A stretch of 47,885 nucleotides of DNA from Chitinophagaceae bacterium. GTDB lineage: Bacteria > Bacteroidota > Bacteroidia > Chitinophagales > Chitinophagaceae. Every line of letters begins with the position of its first letter. The stretch's first letter is position 1. A model generated the notes under the pieces. That model was not told where the DNA came from, did not search any database, and worked only from the letters and a program-made list of their open reading frames with translations. Positions 18,639 through 28,389 of this stretch are shown here, one piece after another. A program made the translations under genes and the position numbers. The DNA is taken from contig CANLAE010000015.1 in the NCBI GenBank assembly GCA_947488765.1, positions 1-47,885 on the forward strand. Direction: 5' to 3'.

Positions 18639-20780
18639 TTAAAATACTTTTTTCCATTTTAAACGCAAGCTGTTAATGACTAACACAACATCACTTAAGC
18701 CCATTAATAATGCGCCATATGCCGGTGCATATTTTCCTAATAAACCATATGCTGCCACAGGAATTGCAATGACATTATAAGCCAAGGCCCAAAATAAATT
18801 TTGTTTGATAGTTAAGTACGAATGTTTTCCAATTCCCAATGCTTGGGGTAAATGTTGCAAACCATGACTCATTAAAACAACCTGAGAAGATTGAACCGCA
18901 ATTTGTGTAGCATCACTTAAAGAAATACCAACAGTTGCTTTTGCAAGTGCAGGTGCATCATTGATTCCGTCACCTACCATTGCTGTAGGTATCGTTTGAT
19001 TGAGATGGGTAATCGTATCTAATTTTTGTTGTGGTGATTGTTCAAAATAAAATTCTTTAATACCCAATTCATTCGCTACTTTTTCACAATTAGCTTTATG
19101 ATCGCCACTTAATAAAACAGTATGAATACCTGCTGAATGTAAGGATTGAATTACCTGCTTGGCTTCAGGTCTGATAGTATCTGCAACATCAATCCAGCCA
19201 AGAAGTTGACTGTTTTTGGTTACATAAATATTGTGTCCTTGTTCTGTTGTAACCGATGTTGTAATTTGATAAGACCCTGCAACAAATTCATTGCCTTCTT
19301 TATCGGTTGCTCTCATGCCTAAGCCTTTCAATTCTTCAATTTTTGCCCACCTGATTTCATTATTTGATTTCCATTCAGCTGCAACACATTTCCCAATTGG
19401 ATGATTGGAATATTTTTCAAGAGAAAATACAATTCGTTTAAACTCCGTTTCATCAACAAGTAAATTTTTATAATTGCCGATTTCAAATTTGCCGGTAGTT
19501 AATGTGCCCGTTTTATCAAAAACAACTTGCTTAATATTTTTAAAATTTTCAAGACTTTTTGCATTCTTAAACAACACACCACTTTTTGCTGCACGACCTA
19601 ATCCTACTGCAATTGCGGCCGGTGTAGCCAAACCCATTGCACATGGACAAGAGATTACCAAAACTGCAATACTCCGCAATAAGCTTTCGCTGAATGGTTG
19701 ATGCGCAAACCAATAGTTAACACCTAAAGTTATCAATGCAATTGCAATAACAACCGGAACAAAAATGGCACTTATTTTATCCGCCATTTGTTGAATAGGA
19801 GGCTTTTCAGTTTGTGCATTCAATACCATTTTTAAAATATTGCTCAATACTGTTTCATTCCCTACAGCGGTAATTTGTGCTTTCACAGTTCCCGATTCTA
19901 CAATACTTCCGCCAATTAAAAAATCTTTCATTTGTTTTTGAACAGGAATACTTTCACCGGTAATGATTGCTTCATTAACACTTGCATCACCCCATAAAAT
20001 TTTACAATCCATCGGTACTTGTTCGCCAGTTTTAATGAGCACTAAATCACCTACCCTTAAAATGGTATTTTCTACTTCAAAAATTTGTTCCTGATGGTTG
20101 TTGTCAAAAGCAATCATATTCGCCATCACCTTTTGTGATTTTGCTAATTGTTGCAATACTTTTTGTGTTTGGCGAACACTTCTGTCTTCAATCACATTTC
20201 CCAATAAAATAAATGTAATAGTAGTAGCTGCTGTTTCAAAAAACATAAATTCTTCCGCTCTTCCTATCACTATACCATAAATGCTGTAACCCATTGCTGC
20301 TGTGCTTCCCAGCGTAATAAGTACATTCATATTAGGTATGCCTTTCCAAATACTTCTTATTGCACTTGTGCCAAAAAAACTCAAACCAATTAAATAAATA
20401 GGTAAGGCAAAAGCCAATTGAACATAAGGATTCATCAATACATGCAAATGCAAACCAAACATGTGTAATGAAAGAGGAATAGTAAGGATTGCAGAAACTA
20501 CGAGTAACTGAATTTTACTTTTTAGAAACGATTGAAAGGTCCAAGATTTTTTCTCTGCTGTTACATTATTTGAAATACTTGATAATACAGGATATCCAAT
20601 ACTTTTTAAGTCTGTTTTAATTGCTTCAATATTTATTTCAGCAGTGGAATCAAAACTAATATCACCTGTAACAAAATTGACTTTAATATTTTGTAAATGT
20701 TGTTTAGAAAGATATTTATCAATGGTCAACGCACAATTGGAACAATGCATACCCTCTACTTTAAATTCAACTCTTTCCAT
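18639..20780 (-). CDS. Heavy-metal P1B-type ATPase, probably copper(I) export
   Basis: An inner-membrane ATPase exporting soft metal ions, most likely Cu(I). One N-terminal HMA domain carries GMHCSNC (C13/C16). The membrane part has the CPC motif at residues 378-380. The catalytic part has D422 in DKTGTLT, the SNHPIG motif of P1B pumps and GDGINDAPAL. The last helices have the YN pair of Cu(I) pumps, but the following motif reads MGLSD in place of the classical MxxSS. That makes the metal assignment likely, not certain. At 713 residues it has one HMA domain. No copper chaperone or cytochrome oxidase assembly genes flank it, and no CueR-type regulator is adjacent. Confidence 0.9.
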   Translation of the reverse strand: MERVEFKVEGMHCSNCALTIDKYLSKQHLQNIKVNFVTGDISFDSTAEINIEAIKTDLKSIGYPVLSSISNNVTAEKKSWTFQSFLKSKIQLLVVSAILTIPLSLHMFGLHLHVLMNPYVQLAFALPIYLIGLSFFGTSAIRSIWKGIPNMNVLITLGSTAAMGYSIYGIVIGRAEEFMFFETAATTITFILLGNVIEDRSVRQTQKVLQQLAKSQKVMANMIAFDNNHQEQIFEVENTILRVGDLVLIKTGEQVPMDCKILWGDASVNEAIITGESIPVQKQMKDFLIGGSIVESGTVKAQITAVGNETVLSNILKMVLNAQTEKPPIQQMADKISAIFVPVVIAIALITLGVNYWFAHQPFSESLLRSIAVLVISCPCAMGLATPAAIAVGLGRAAKSGVLFKNAKSLENFKNIKQVVFDKTGTLTTGKFEIGNYKNLLVDETEFKRIVFSLEKYSNHPIGKCVAAEWKSNNEIRWAKIEELKGLGMRATDKEGNEFVAGSYQITTSVTTEQGHNIYVTKNSQLLGWIDVADTIRPEAKQVIQSLHSAGIHTVLLSGDHKANCEKVANELGIKEFYFEQSPQQKLDTITHLNQTIPTAMVGDGINDAPALAKATVGISLSDATQIAVQSSQVVLMSHGLQHLPQALGIGKHSYLTIKQNLFWALAYNVIAIPVAAYGLLGKYAPAYGALLMGLSDVVLVINSLRLKWKKVF

Positions 20781-20883
20781 AAAAAAAATTATTGCTAAAG
20801 GTAGAAATTAAATAAAGGAGATAATTACCAATAGAGAAATCTTTAATACTATTTAAATAAAATTTAGTATGATAATTATCAAT

Positions 20884-21690
20884 TTATTTCACCTTGTACC
20901 ATTTAGGATCTATTGTTTGATTTACTTTAAAACCACTATTTTCAATCACCACTTGCATAGGACCCAATGAAATACTTTGTCTTGTAGGAAAAGGAAATCC
21001 ATCGAACAATTTATATTTTTCATAATCAATATCAAGTTTTCTGTCGCCCATTCTTCCTGCACCGCCGCCACCAAAAGCTTTCATCATGCTGGAAAGTCCC
21101 ATCATTTCCATTGCAACCGGCGCAGACACTTGTACTCTTCTCACTTGCCCGTTTAACTGAGAAATGAAATATACCATTTCTTGTCCAGATTTTGTTTTCA
21201 ATTTTACTTTATCACAAACTATATCAGCAACTTTTTCAGTGCCCGTAAATGTAGCAGTACAGCCCTTTTCAGCATAATCAACCAATTGCGCAAAGAAGCC
21301 GGAGCAATCTGTTTGATATTGTTGCTCAGCCAATTCTTCGGGACTAAATTTGGTAAGTGCAGCATCAATACTTCCCATTGGGCTATTGATTGCAGGAGTG
21401 TAACTATAACCGGCTGTATCTGTAATGCAAGTATAACTGTCTTCGCTAGCCATAGGGTTGCTGCTTTGAATACGGAATAATTTATTTTTTTGTTTAACAC
21501 TTGTAATGTTGATAGACATTCCCATTTGTTCCATATTTAATACACTTTGCAATTGTAATGTATTGATAGAATTCAATCTTTCTTTACCGCCATTTGCTTC
21601 AATAAAACGATTGATTACAGAATCAGCAGTTTGAGATTTAGCAACAACAAAACTGCAAATTGTGAAAATAAAAAATAGAGACTTCTTCAT
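20884..21690 (-). CDS. Secreted LolA-like outer-membrane lipoprotein-sorting-type protein
   Basis: A periplasmic protein with signal peptide (MKKSLFFIFTICSFVVAKS) and the start pattern ADSVINRFIEANGGKERLNSI. This pattern is common in Bacteroidota proteins annotated as outer-membrane lipoprotein-sorting or peptidase-associated. The rest alternates beta strands, for example NKLFRIQSSN, VCDKVKLKTKSGQEMVYFI and LDIDYEKYKLFDGFPFPT, as expected for a LolA/LppX half-barrel that could carry a hydrophobic ligand. A Gly-rich loop (about residues 205-215) is notable. Length 268 residues. It is 104 bases downstream of the P-ATPase start region and divergent from adenine deaminase. The function is inferred from fold-level resemblance only. 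Confidence 0.68.
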   Translation of the reverse strand: MKKSLFFIFTICSFVVAKSQTADSVINRFIEANGGKERLNSINTLQLQSVLNMEQMGMSINITSVKQKNKLFRIQSSNPMASEDSYTCITDTAGYSYTPAINSPMGSIDAALTKFSPEELAEQQYQTDCSGFFAQLVDYAEKGCTATFTGTEKVADIVCDKVKLKTKSGQEMVYFISQLNGQVRRVQVSAPVAMEMMGLSSMMKAFGGGGAGRMGDRKLDIDYEKYKLFDGFPFPTRQSISLGPMQVVIENSGFKVNQTIDPKWYKVK

Positions 21691-21768
21691 GTGCTTTGAT
21701 TAATTTTAACAAATGTACTATTGCATTTTCAAAAACAATAGTTACGTTCAAATTTTTAACTTATAACA

Positions 21769-23418
21769 ATGCCTGTAAATATCATTACACTCAAAGGAAA
21801 TATTGTAGATATACCCAATAAAAGAATTTATGCAGGAATTGTAAGCATAGAAAATGGATTGGTTAAAAGTATTGAAGCACTTGCAAATGATGAATCAATT
21901 ATGGGCAATTACATTTTACCCGGCTTTATTGACAGTCATGTACATATTGAAAGCAGTATGTTGGTACCAAGTGAATTTGCAAGATTAGCTGTTGTGCATG
22001 GAACAGTTGCAACAATCAGTGATCCCCATGAAATAGCCAATGTGTGCGGTATTGAAGGCGTTGAGTTTATGATTGCAAATGGTAAGCAAGTAAATTTCAA
22101 ATTCAATTTTGGCGCACCGAGTTGTGTACCTGCAACGATTTTTGAAACCGCAGGTGCAAGCATAGATAGTGCTGCTGTGCATCAATTATTACAAAGAGAA
22201 GAAATTTTATACCTGAGCGAAATGATGAATTTCCCCGGTGTGTTATTTAAGGATGAAGAAGTAATGAAAAAAATCCAATCTGCCCATCAATCAAACAAAC
22301 CCGTTGACGGACATGCACCGGGTTTAATGGGATTGCAAGCGAAAGAATATATAGATGCAGGCATTTCAACAGACCATGAATGTTTTACAAAAGAAGAAGC
22401 TTTAGATAAATTGAAGTATGGCATGAAAATCCTTATCAGAGAAGGAAGTGCGGCAAAAAACTTTGAAGCATTGATCGATTTGATTGATGATTATGCAGAC
22501 AATATTATGTTTTGCAGTGATGATAAACATCCGGATAGTTTGGCAATTGGACACATCAATCAATTGTGTGCAAGAGCCGTTGCAAAAGGAAAAAATGTAT
22601 TCAATGTTTTACAAGCTGCTTGTATTAATCCGGTGGAACATTATAAAATGAAAGTGGGATTACTACAGGTTGGAGATGCTGCTGATTGTATTGTTGTAGA
22701 TGATTTAATCAATTTCCATGTGGCCCAAACTTTTATCAATGGTGAATTAGTTGCTGCTGCTGGAAAAAGTTTTATTCAATCAGTTGAAGTAACACCAATC
22801 AATCAATTTGATTGTAATGAAATTGAAGTAGCACAATTAAAAATTAAAGTGAACGAATACCCAAATTTTAATGGTACAATTCCTGTAATTGAAGCATTGG
22901 ACGGGCAACTGATTACCAATAAAATTTATTGCCCGGCAACAATTATTGAAGATGAACTGGTAAGTAATGTTGCTGAAGATGTTTTAAAAATGGTAGTGGT
23001 CAATCGTTACCACAATGCACCAATTGCAAAATGTTTTATTAGAAATTTTGGGTTGAAAAATGGTTCGATGGCTTCATCTGTTGCACACGACAGCCACAAT
23101 ATTGTTGCAGTGGGTGTAGATGATGAAAGCCTTGCTGTTGCTATCAATTTGGTGATAGCGGAAAAAGGTGGAGTGAGTGCTGTAGCACAAAATAAAAAAA
23201 TGGTTTTAGGCTTACCCGTTGCCGGATTAATGAGTGCAAAAGATGGCTACGAAATGGCTGAAGCTTATACTGAAATTGATGTTATGACTAAGGAAGATTT
23301 AGGCAGTACTTTAGTTGCACCTTTTATGACACTTAGCTTTATGGCATTGCTGGTAATACCGCATTTGAAATTGAGCGACATAGGATTATTTGATGGAGAT
23401 AAATTTGTGTTTGTGTAA
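21769..23418 (+). CDS. ade: Adenine deaminase
   Basis: Hydrolyses adenine to hypoxanthine and ammonia for purine salvage in the cytoplasm. It is a two-metal amidohydrolase: [14 protein letters not shown] holds the HxH ligands (about residues 61-63), followed by [32 protein letters not shown] and CSDDKHP, all typical of Ade. The C-terminal adenine deaminase domain has [20 protein letters not shown] in part, plus [23 protein letters not shown]. At 549 residues it is complete. It is divergent from the LolA-like gene, with a 78-base gap, and no obvious partner gene follows. Confidence 0.95.
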   Translation: MPVNIITLKGNIVDIPNKRIYAGIVSIENGLVKSIEALANDESIMGNYILPGFIDSHVHIESSMLVPSEFARLAVVHGTVATISDPHEIANVCGIEGVEFMIANGKQVNFKFNFGAPSCVPATIFETAGASIDSAAVHQLLQREEILYLSEMMNFPGVLFKDEEVMKKIQSAHQSNKPVDGHAPGLMGLQAKEYIDAGISTDHECFTKEEALDKLKYGMKILIREGSAAKNFEALIDLIDDYADNIMFCSDDKHPDSLAIGHINQLCARAVAKGKNVFNVLQAACINPVEHYKMKVGLLQVGDAADCIVVDDLINFHVAQTFINGELVAAAGKSFIQSVEVTPINQFDCNEIEVAQLKIKVNEYPNFNGTIPVIEALDGQLITNKIYCPATIIEDELVSNVAEDVLKMVVVNRYHNAPIAKCFIRNFGLKNGSMASSVAHDSHNIVAVGVDDESLAVAINLVIAEKGGVSAVAQNKKMVLGLPVAGLMSAKDGYEMAEAYTEIDVMTKEDLGSTLVAPFMTLSFMALLVIPHLKLSDIGLFDGDKFVFV

Positions 23419-23513
23419 GTAGGAGTTGGTTAAGAATTAATGATTAATAATTAGCAATTATGCGTAGCATTAAAATGTTAATTATAGTTAAATAAATAAT
23501 AAAATAAAAGCGA

Positions 23514-23939
23514 TTACTCCTTCACTTCACCAATTCCTTTAAGCACTTGAATTGAAACACTGTCGGTGCCTTTGGGTGCAAAGTATTTTGTTTTAAATTT
23601 TACGCTTTCTCCCGGAGGAATTGTTTCGTAAATCGTTTCTATTCCTTCATCTAATTTGGTGCCGGTTTTACTGTAAAAACTCATTTTTAATTCAACATCT
23701 TTATAGGTACAAACGCTTGCTTTGTTGGTGATATGCCCTATTACAACAGTTTGCCCGATCAGATTTTTTCTGTCTCTGTTGTCTACTTTCAGAAATTTAG
23801 CAGGATTGTTTTTTTCTTTATCTGCCAGTGATTCTTTTGTTTTTTCATAAGACTGTGTATCAAACTTTTTTTCTTTTCTTTCAGTTTGACAAGCAAAAAA
23901 TAATATAAACGATAGCGAAAAAAGTATTTGATTTTTCAT
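23514..23939 (-). CDS. Small lipoprotein of unknown function
   Basis: A 141-residue lipoprotein precursor: the signal MKNQILFSLSFILFFAC has the lipidated Cys at residue 17. A charged Lys/Glu-rich spacer follows (about 20-50). The C-terminal part is beta-rich, with VVIGHITNKASVCTYKDVEL, FYSKTGTKLDEG and PPGESVKFKTKYF (each seen as one strand pair). That pattern resembles FxLYD-like Ig-type domains in which a GxVxN strand is followed by a PGES turn. The resemblance is by eye. The gene stands alone, convergent with adenine deaminase. Confidence 0.7.
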   Translation of the reverse strand: MKNQILFSLSFILFFACQTERKEKKFDTQSYEKTKESLADKEKNNPAKFLKVDNRDRKNLIGQTVVIGHITNKASVCTYKDVELKMSFYSKTGTKLDEGIETIYETIPPGESVKFKTKYFAPKGTDSVSIQVLKGIGEVKE

Positions 23940-24125
23940 AAATTACAATTCAATGTTTATGCAATTGTAACAAATATTTTGGAATCACGTTTTTTGGATT
24001 ATTGTAAAGTATTGTTGTTCTTTAATATCTGGATTTTTTTGCTATTCATCCTGCAATTTATAAACCTTAATAGTTTTCTGCTTTTTTAATTGCAATTATC
24101 ACTGGAATTCTAACACAAACAAAAT

Positions 24126-24416
24126 ATGGATAACCAACTGAATTTTCTTCAAAAACCAAATACTAGTAAATCCATTTTTTTTCTAAGTTTACTAGTTTCT
24201 GTATTTTGGTTTGCAGGCAAAGTTTTTAATTTATACAGTATTGCGATTATTGGTGTAATTTTTGAAATCCTTTGGTTTCCTATTTTAGTTGTTACTATCA
24301 TTTTGCCAATAATTACATGCATTTTATGGGTTAAAGAGAACTTCATTTTTAAGTCTTATTATCTGGCTTCACTTACTTTATTGGCATTAACAATTTCATT
24401 TGTAATAATTTACTAA
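24126..24416 (+). CDS. Small integral membrane protein of unknown function
   Basis: A 96-residue protein with three hydrophobic helices: about residues 16-38, 40-61 and 72-95. Between helices 2 and 3 is a short WVKENFIFKSYY loop. There is no signal peptidase site and no recognisable motif. The start is ATG, with an A-rich upstream sequence usual for this phylum. It is isolated between a divergent lipoprotein gene and a glycosyltransferase gene, with AT-rich gaps on both sides. Coding quality is moderate because hydrophobic AT-rich frames can arise by chance, but its length and the clean start support it. Confidence 0.6.
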   Translation: MDNQLNFLQKPNTSKSIFFLSLLVSVFWFAGKVFNLYSIAIIGVIFEILWFPILVVTIILPIITCILWVKENFIFKSYYLASLTLLALTISFVIIY

Positions 24417-24608
24417 TAAAATTATTTTTGATTATCATTTTATAGTTTTATTGTATCTTTTAAAAATGTCTTATTAATTAACAGAACCCTAAAGCAATAC
24501 ACCGTAAAAACTCCTTGACTATTTATTTAAATAATCAATAAATACATAATTTTTTTCCTGCTTTTTTAAAACAACTATTTGTATTGCAGTAAATTGTTTC
24601 TTTGTAGT

Positions 24609-25763
24609 ATGTGGTTATTTATCATTCTATCGCTAATGTCAATTTTGTTGCTTGGCTATGCTGCAATTTTATTGCTGTACCGTAAATGGTTTTTACAATT
24701 AACTCCTTTTGTAAAACCTGCTGCTATCAAATCTGCTACCACATTTACTATTATTATTCCGGCACGAAATGAAGGGTTGTATATTGGCGATTGTTTACAT
24801 TCTATTATTCAACAAAACTATCCACCTCATTTATTTGAAGTAATTGTAATTGATGATCATAGCACCGACAATACAAGTGAAATAGTATTGCAATTAAGTC
24901 AACAGTTTAATAATGTCAAACTGATAATTCTCGCTGATGAATTAAATGGACAAATACTAAATTCATACAAAAAGAAAGCTATTGAAAATGCAATCGGACA
25001 TGCAACCGGGGAATGGATTATTACAACCGATGCAGATTGTATCGCTCCTGAAAATTGGTTATCAAATTTTGATGCGTGCATTCAATTGAATAATCCAGTA
25101 TTGGTGGCTGCACCTGTACAATATACCGAAGATGGAAGTTTGCTACAAACTTTTCAGGCATTGGATTTCATGGTCATGCAGGGAGTTACGTTTGCAAGTG
25201 TGCATGCAGGTTTTCACAATATGTGCAACGGTGCAAATCTTGCCTATAAGAAGGCTGTATTTTTTGAAGTAAATGGCTTTAGAGATATCGACGATATTGC
25301 AAGCGGCGACGATATGCTATTGATGAATAAATTTAAAAAAGCTTATCCCAATAATATCAGTGTACTATTTTCTGATGAAAGTATTGTAACCACACATCCA
25401 ATGCCAAGTTGGAAAACTTTTTTTAATCAGCGGATCAGATGGGCAAGTAAAGCAGAAAAATTTAAAAGTAAAGATCAAAAAGTATTTGGGGTATTGGTAT
25501 TGGTATATTGCTTAAATGTGATTCTTTTTATCATGCCATTCACTGCACTTTTATTTCCGATATATTGGTTGTATTGGTTTTTATTATTAAGTATTAAAAC
25601 CCTTATTGAAATTGCATTTGCTTTACCGGTTGCAAAGTTTTTTAAACAAAAATTTGTTTGGTGGTTTCCATTATTACAACCCGTACATATTGGTTATATT
25701 GTAATTTCAGGATGGCTTGGAAAATTTGGAAGATACCATTGGAAAGGTAGAAATGTTCAATAA
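24609..25763 (+). CDS. Membrane-bound family 2 glycosyltransferase
   Basis: A processive-type GT2 enzyme, probably building a polysaccharide or glycolipid at the inner membrane. Residues 1-25 form one helix. The GT-A domain follows: IIIPARNEGLYIGDCLHSI, VIVIDDHSTDNT, TTDADC (DxD-like metal and sugar-nucleotide site) and QRIRWASKAEKF, the (Q/R)xxRW acceptor motif. Two to three C-terminal helices follow (about residues 295-375). The ATG at 24609 starts right before the first helix; a TTG at 24579 would add ten residues. It precedes an O-antigen-ligase-type locus on the other strand, which suggests a shared role in surface polysaccharide synthesis, by inference only. Confidence 0.87.
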   Translation: MWLFIILSLMSILLLGYAAILLLYRKWFLQLTPFVKPAAIKSATTFTIIIPARNEGLYIGDCLHSIIQQNYPPHLFEVIVIDDHSTDNTSEIVLQLSQQFNNVKLIILADELNGQILNSYKKKAIENAIGHATGEWIITTDADCIAPENWLSNFDACIQLNNPVLVAAPVQYTEDGSLLQTFQALDFMVMQGVTFASVHAGFHNMCNGANLAYKKAVFFEVNGFRDIDDIASGDDMLLMNKFKKAYPNNISVLFSDESIVTTHPMPSWKTFFNQRIRWASKAEKFKSKDQKVFGVLVLVYCLNVILFIMPFTALLFPIYWLYWFLLLSIKTLIEIAFALPVAKFFKQKFVWWFPLLQPVHIGYIVISGWLGKFGRYHWKGRNVQ

Positions 25764-25777
25764 AGAATCTATTTATT

Positions 25778-25879
25778 TTAATGGCTTTTGATTACTTTTT
25801 TCTCTTCGGGCCACCATGCATAAATAATCATACAAATCATTCCTATTAAAACAAACGGAAATAAAATAAACTGTTTCAT
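25778..25879 (-). CDS. Very small single-helix membrane protein (33 aa, candidate)
   Basis: The minus strand between the glycosyltransferase and the O-antigen-ligase gene encodes MKQFILFPFVLIGMICMIIY followed by AWWPEEKKVIKSH. This is one hydrophobic helix, a WWPEE turn and a basic tail. An in-frame ATG six codons upstream (25897) would make it 39 residues. Such micro membrane proteins are usually missed by gene finders. Support is the clean helix-then-charged-tail layout. No family is recognised. It could be chance coding. Confidence 0.42.
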   Translation of the reverse strand: MKQFILFPFVLIGMICMIIYAWWPEEKKVIKSH

Positions 25880-26028
25880 AATTTTATTTTTTAGCATAAA
25901 AAATAATTCAATAATATACTGACAACGACATAATCAAATAGTTTAACAATACTTGAAGTTATAATTAATTGCAGTGGTTAAATATGATTGCAAGCAGACA
26001 ATTTTATGTTGCTAATCAATTTTAATTT

Positions 26029-27480
26029 TTATAAAGCTATACTATCTTTTTCATCTTTTAGTTTTTGATCTAACACAATAATTACTCCAATGCATAACCA
26101 AAATAAGCTACCAATTTTATCTGTTTCAATCATGTCGCTCATAGAATTAATGATAGCAATCATACTAATGACAATACCGGTAGTAAGTGTTACAGTTCTA
26201 TAAAAATTGTTTTTAAACATATTGTATAGTCTTTGTATATGCAAAAACATCATACATAGTAGTAGATAGAATAATAGTAACCCTATAAACCCTTGTTCTA
26301 CAGCAGTTAATAAATAATAGTTGTGTACGGTTGAATGTTCGGGATTATCGCTAACATAAGTTTTAAAAATATCGGCTGTGTAATTTTTATAGTTTGCATA
26401 AAAATTATTTGGTCCAAAACCTGTAAAAGGACGTTGTGTAAACATCTTTGCACCGGCAACCCATCTATAAAATCTTTCTGCATTGCTTAAATCTTTTAGT
26501 GAAGTAGTACTTTGTAAATGTTCTCCCAATTCAGAATGGAAAATAGTGTGCTGGTAATCAGGTGCAAATCGAACGTAATGGTTGTTGTAGGTTAACCAGC
26601 CTACTGAAAATGCAATTGAAATTGTTGTTACTATTAAAAATTTCCCCATCATTTTATAATGAATGATTATAGCAGTGAATACCCCAATAATCAATGCAGC
26701 CCAAGCCCCACGGGAGTATGCAAAAAATAAAGCAATAAAGCCAATTACCAATCCCCAGTTTAACCACAAACGATATGTTTTTGTTTTAGGTGTTAATTTT
26801 CTTACACACCACAATACTGCGAGTAAACAAACCAACATTGCAGAGTATGTAACATGATTTCTGAAAAAAGGAGAGAGGGTATTTTTTATTCCTTCAAATG
26901 AAAATTGATAATAACTGTGTCTTATAAGGCATAATATTACTACCACACTCATTGGAATTAGGAGAGATAAAGCCAGTTTTTTAAATTGATTGATTGACTG
27001 AAGAAAAAATTGCGGCAGAACTACAAATGGAATAATAAACCATATTCGGGCAAGAAAAAATTTGATTGATAATAGTTGGTTGACTGCAAAAAAAGTACAT
27101 ACCAACACCCAAAATAATTGTAGCACAATCATCAGAAATAAAGGGTGCTTCAAAACTTCAATTGGAAAGAGGTTTGGGCGAAATTTGATAGATAAAAAAA
27201 ACAGTCCGGTAAGTAACATCAATAACAACTCATCCGGAAAATCAATCCCTAAACTGGGAGTAATATTAAGCTCGGTAGATAAGGGAAGCGTGATGAATAA
27301 AAGCCAAAATATTTTTTCAATTTTATGAATGACAACCGAAAAAATAATCGGGATGATAATGTACAAAAATGGTAATGCTAGTAATAACGGTTGCTCCAAT
27401 ACGATTGCTACAGTTCCTGTTACAATAAAAATTGTAACTGCAATCCAATATTTTTTTTGTTGTTGAATGGCTTTAAGCAT
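26029..27480 (-). CDS. O-antigen ligase/polymerase (Wzy/WaaL-type) membrane protein
   Basis: An integral membrane protein that probably joins or polymerises O-antigen-like or exopolysaccharide repeat units on the periplasmic face. About eleven to twelve helices are visible along the 483 residues. The Wzy_C/O-antigen-ligase signature is a large periplasmic loop (about residues 310-400) with RFYRWVAGAKMFTQRPFTGFG, followed by PEHSTVHNYYLLTAVEQGFIG, where the conserved His and the GxGxxxF part are seen. The Wzz-like gene ends three bases upstream, so the two form a tight operon, as expected for a chain-length regulator with its polymerase. Confidence 0.87.
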   Translation of the reverse strand: MLKAIQQQKKYWIAVTIFIVTGTVAIVLEQPLLLALPFLYIIIPIIFSVVIHKIEKIFWLLFITLPLSTELNITPSLGIDFPDELLLMLLTGLFFLSIKFRPNLFPIEVLKHPLFLMIVLQLFWVLVCTFFAVNQLLSIKFFLARIWFIIPFVVLPQFFLQSINQFKKLALSLLIPMSVVVILCLIRHSYYQFSFEGIKNTLSPFFRNHVTYSAMLVCLLAVLWCVRKLTPKTKTYRLWLNWGLVIGFIALFFAYSRGAWAALIIGVFTAIIIHYKMMGKFLIVTTISIAFSVGWLTYNNHYVRFAPDYQHTIFHSELGEHLQSTTSLKDLSNAERFYRWVAGAKMFTQRPFTGFGPNNFYANYKNYTADIFKTYVSDNPEHSTVHNYYLLTAVEQGFIGLLLFYLLLCMMFLHIQRLYNMFKNNFYRTVTLTTGIVISMIAIINSMSDMIETDKIGSLFWLCIGVIIVLDQKLKDEKDSIAL

Positions 27481-27483
27481 GGA

Positions 27484-28356
27484 CTATGCCATTTTATTTC
27501 GACTGTAGGCTAATGAAGCAAAAACGCCAAAACAAAAACTAGTAATTGCAGTAAGAAAAAGTATTTCCAGTTTTTTTGGTTTCTCTGCTTTTGCGGCAGG
27601 AACAGCATCTTCCAAAATGTATAAAGCTGGAGTTTTGTTATTGCTTGCAAGCTGATATTCATCTGCTGTTTTTTGGTATTGCTGAAGTTGTTGCAACAGC
27701 ACTTCCCTTTTGTTTTTTAAAAGCATTGCTTGTGCAGAATTTGCTGTTTGTATTTTGATAGAATCTGAAATAACTTTCACATCGTTCTCCATTTTTTTAA
27801 TGGAAGCTTGTAGATTTTCTAAAGTAGATTGATAATTGTTTTTCCAGAAACCTTCTTCCATTTCCTGCACAAATTTCACTATCCTATTTGCAATTGCAGC
27901 CGATGTTTTATTGTCTTTGTGCCAAACAGAAATTTTCAATTGGCTCAAATCTGTTTTAGATAATTGTATATCATCTTTCAACAACAAAACTGCTTTTCTT
28001 CTGCGAAGTTTAATGCTATCATCATTTAATTGATAGTAACTGATAAGTTCAAATTCATCTACCAATAATTTATAAGCAGTATCAAGATTTGCCAATCCAT
28101 AAATTCTGTCCAAATCATCGCCACTACCAAAGTTGCTGTATAAACCCTGAATGTTATTGTTGAAAAATCTTGCTTTATCTGCCAATGCAGGATTGGCAGC
28201 AACTACAATTGCAGTAGACTGAAAATATTTAGGAATCAGTAAAAGAACAGAATAAGCAATTGCTAATGAAAGAAATACAAAAACAATAATTTGGTTTCTG
28301 CTTTTTTTGATTGCTGCTACTACTTCAATCAGGTTCAATGAATTGTTTTGTTGCAT
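27484..28356 (-). CDS. Wzz-like polysaccharide chain-length regulator / co-polymerase
   Basis: An inner-membrane protein with two helices (about residues 20-38 and 262-283) enclosing a long periplasmic helical domain, the layout of Wzz/GumC co-polymerases. Supporting parts are a Wzz-type N-terminus (SLNLIEVVAAIKKSRNQIIV), a coiled-coil stretch (about residues 165-230) and the pre-helix motif EDAVPAAKAEKPKK, where Pro-rich sequence precedes the last helix. It lacks a cytoplasmic tyrosine-kinase domain. Length 290 residues. The O-antigen-ligase-type gene follows after 3 bases. Confidence 0.84.
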   Translation of the reverse strand: MQQNNSLNLIEVVAAIKKSRNQIIVFVFLSLAIAYSVLLLIPKYFQSTAIVVAANPALADKARFFNNNIQGLYSNFGSGDDLDRIYGLANLDTAYKLLVDEFELISYYQLNDDSIKLRRRKAVLLLKDDIQLSKTDLSQLKISVWHKDNKTSAAIANRIVKFVQEMEEGFWKNNYQSTLENLQASIKKMENDVKVISDSIKIQTANSAQAMLLKNKREVLLQQLQQYQKTADEYQLASNNKTPALYILEDAVPAAKAEKPKKLEILFLTAITSFCFGVFASLAYSRNKMA

Positions 28357-28389
28357 ATTGTGGTTCGTGTTCTATTAATAAAATTGGTG

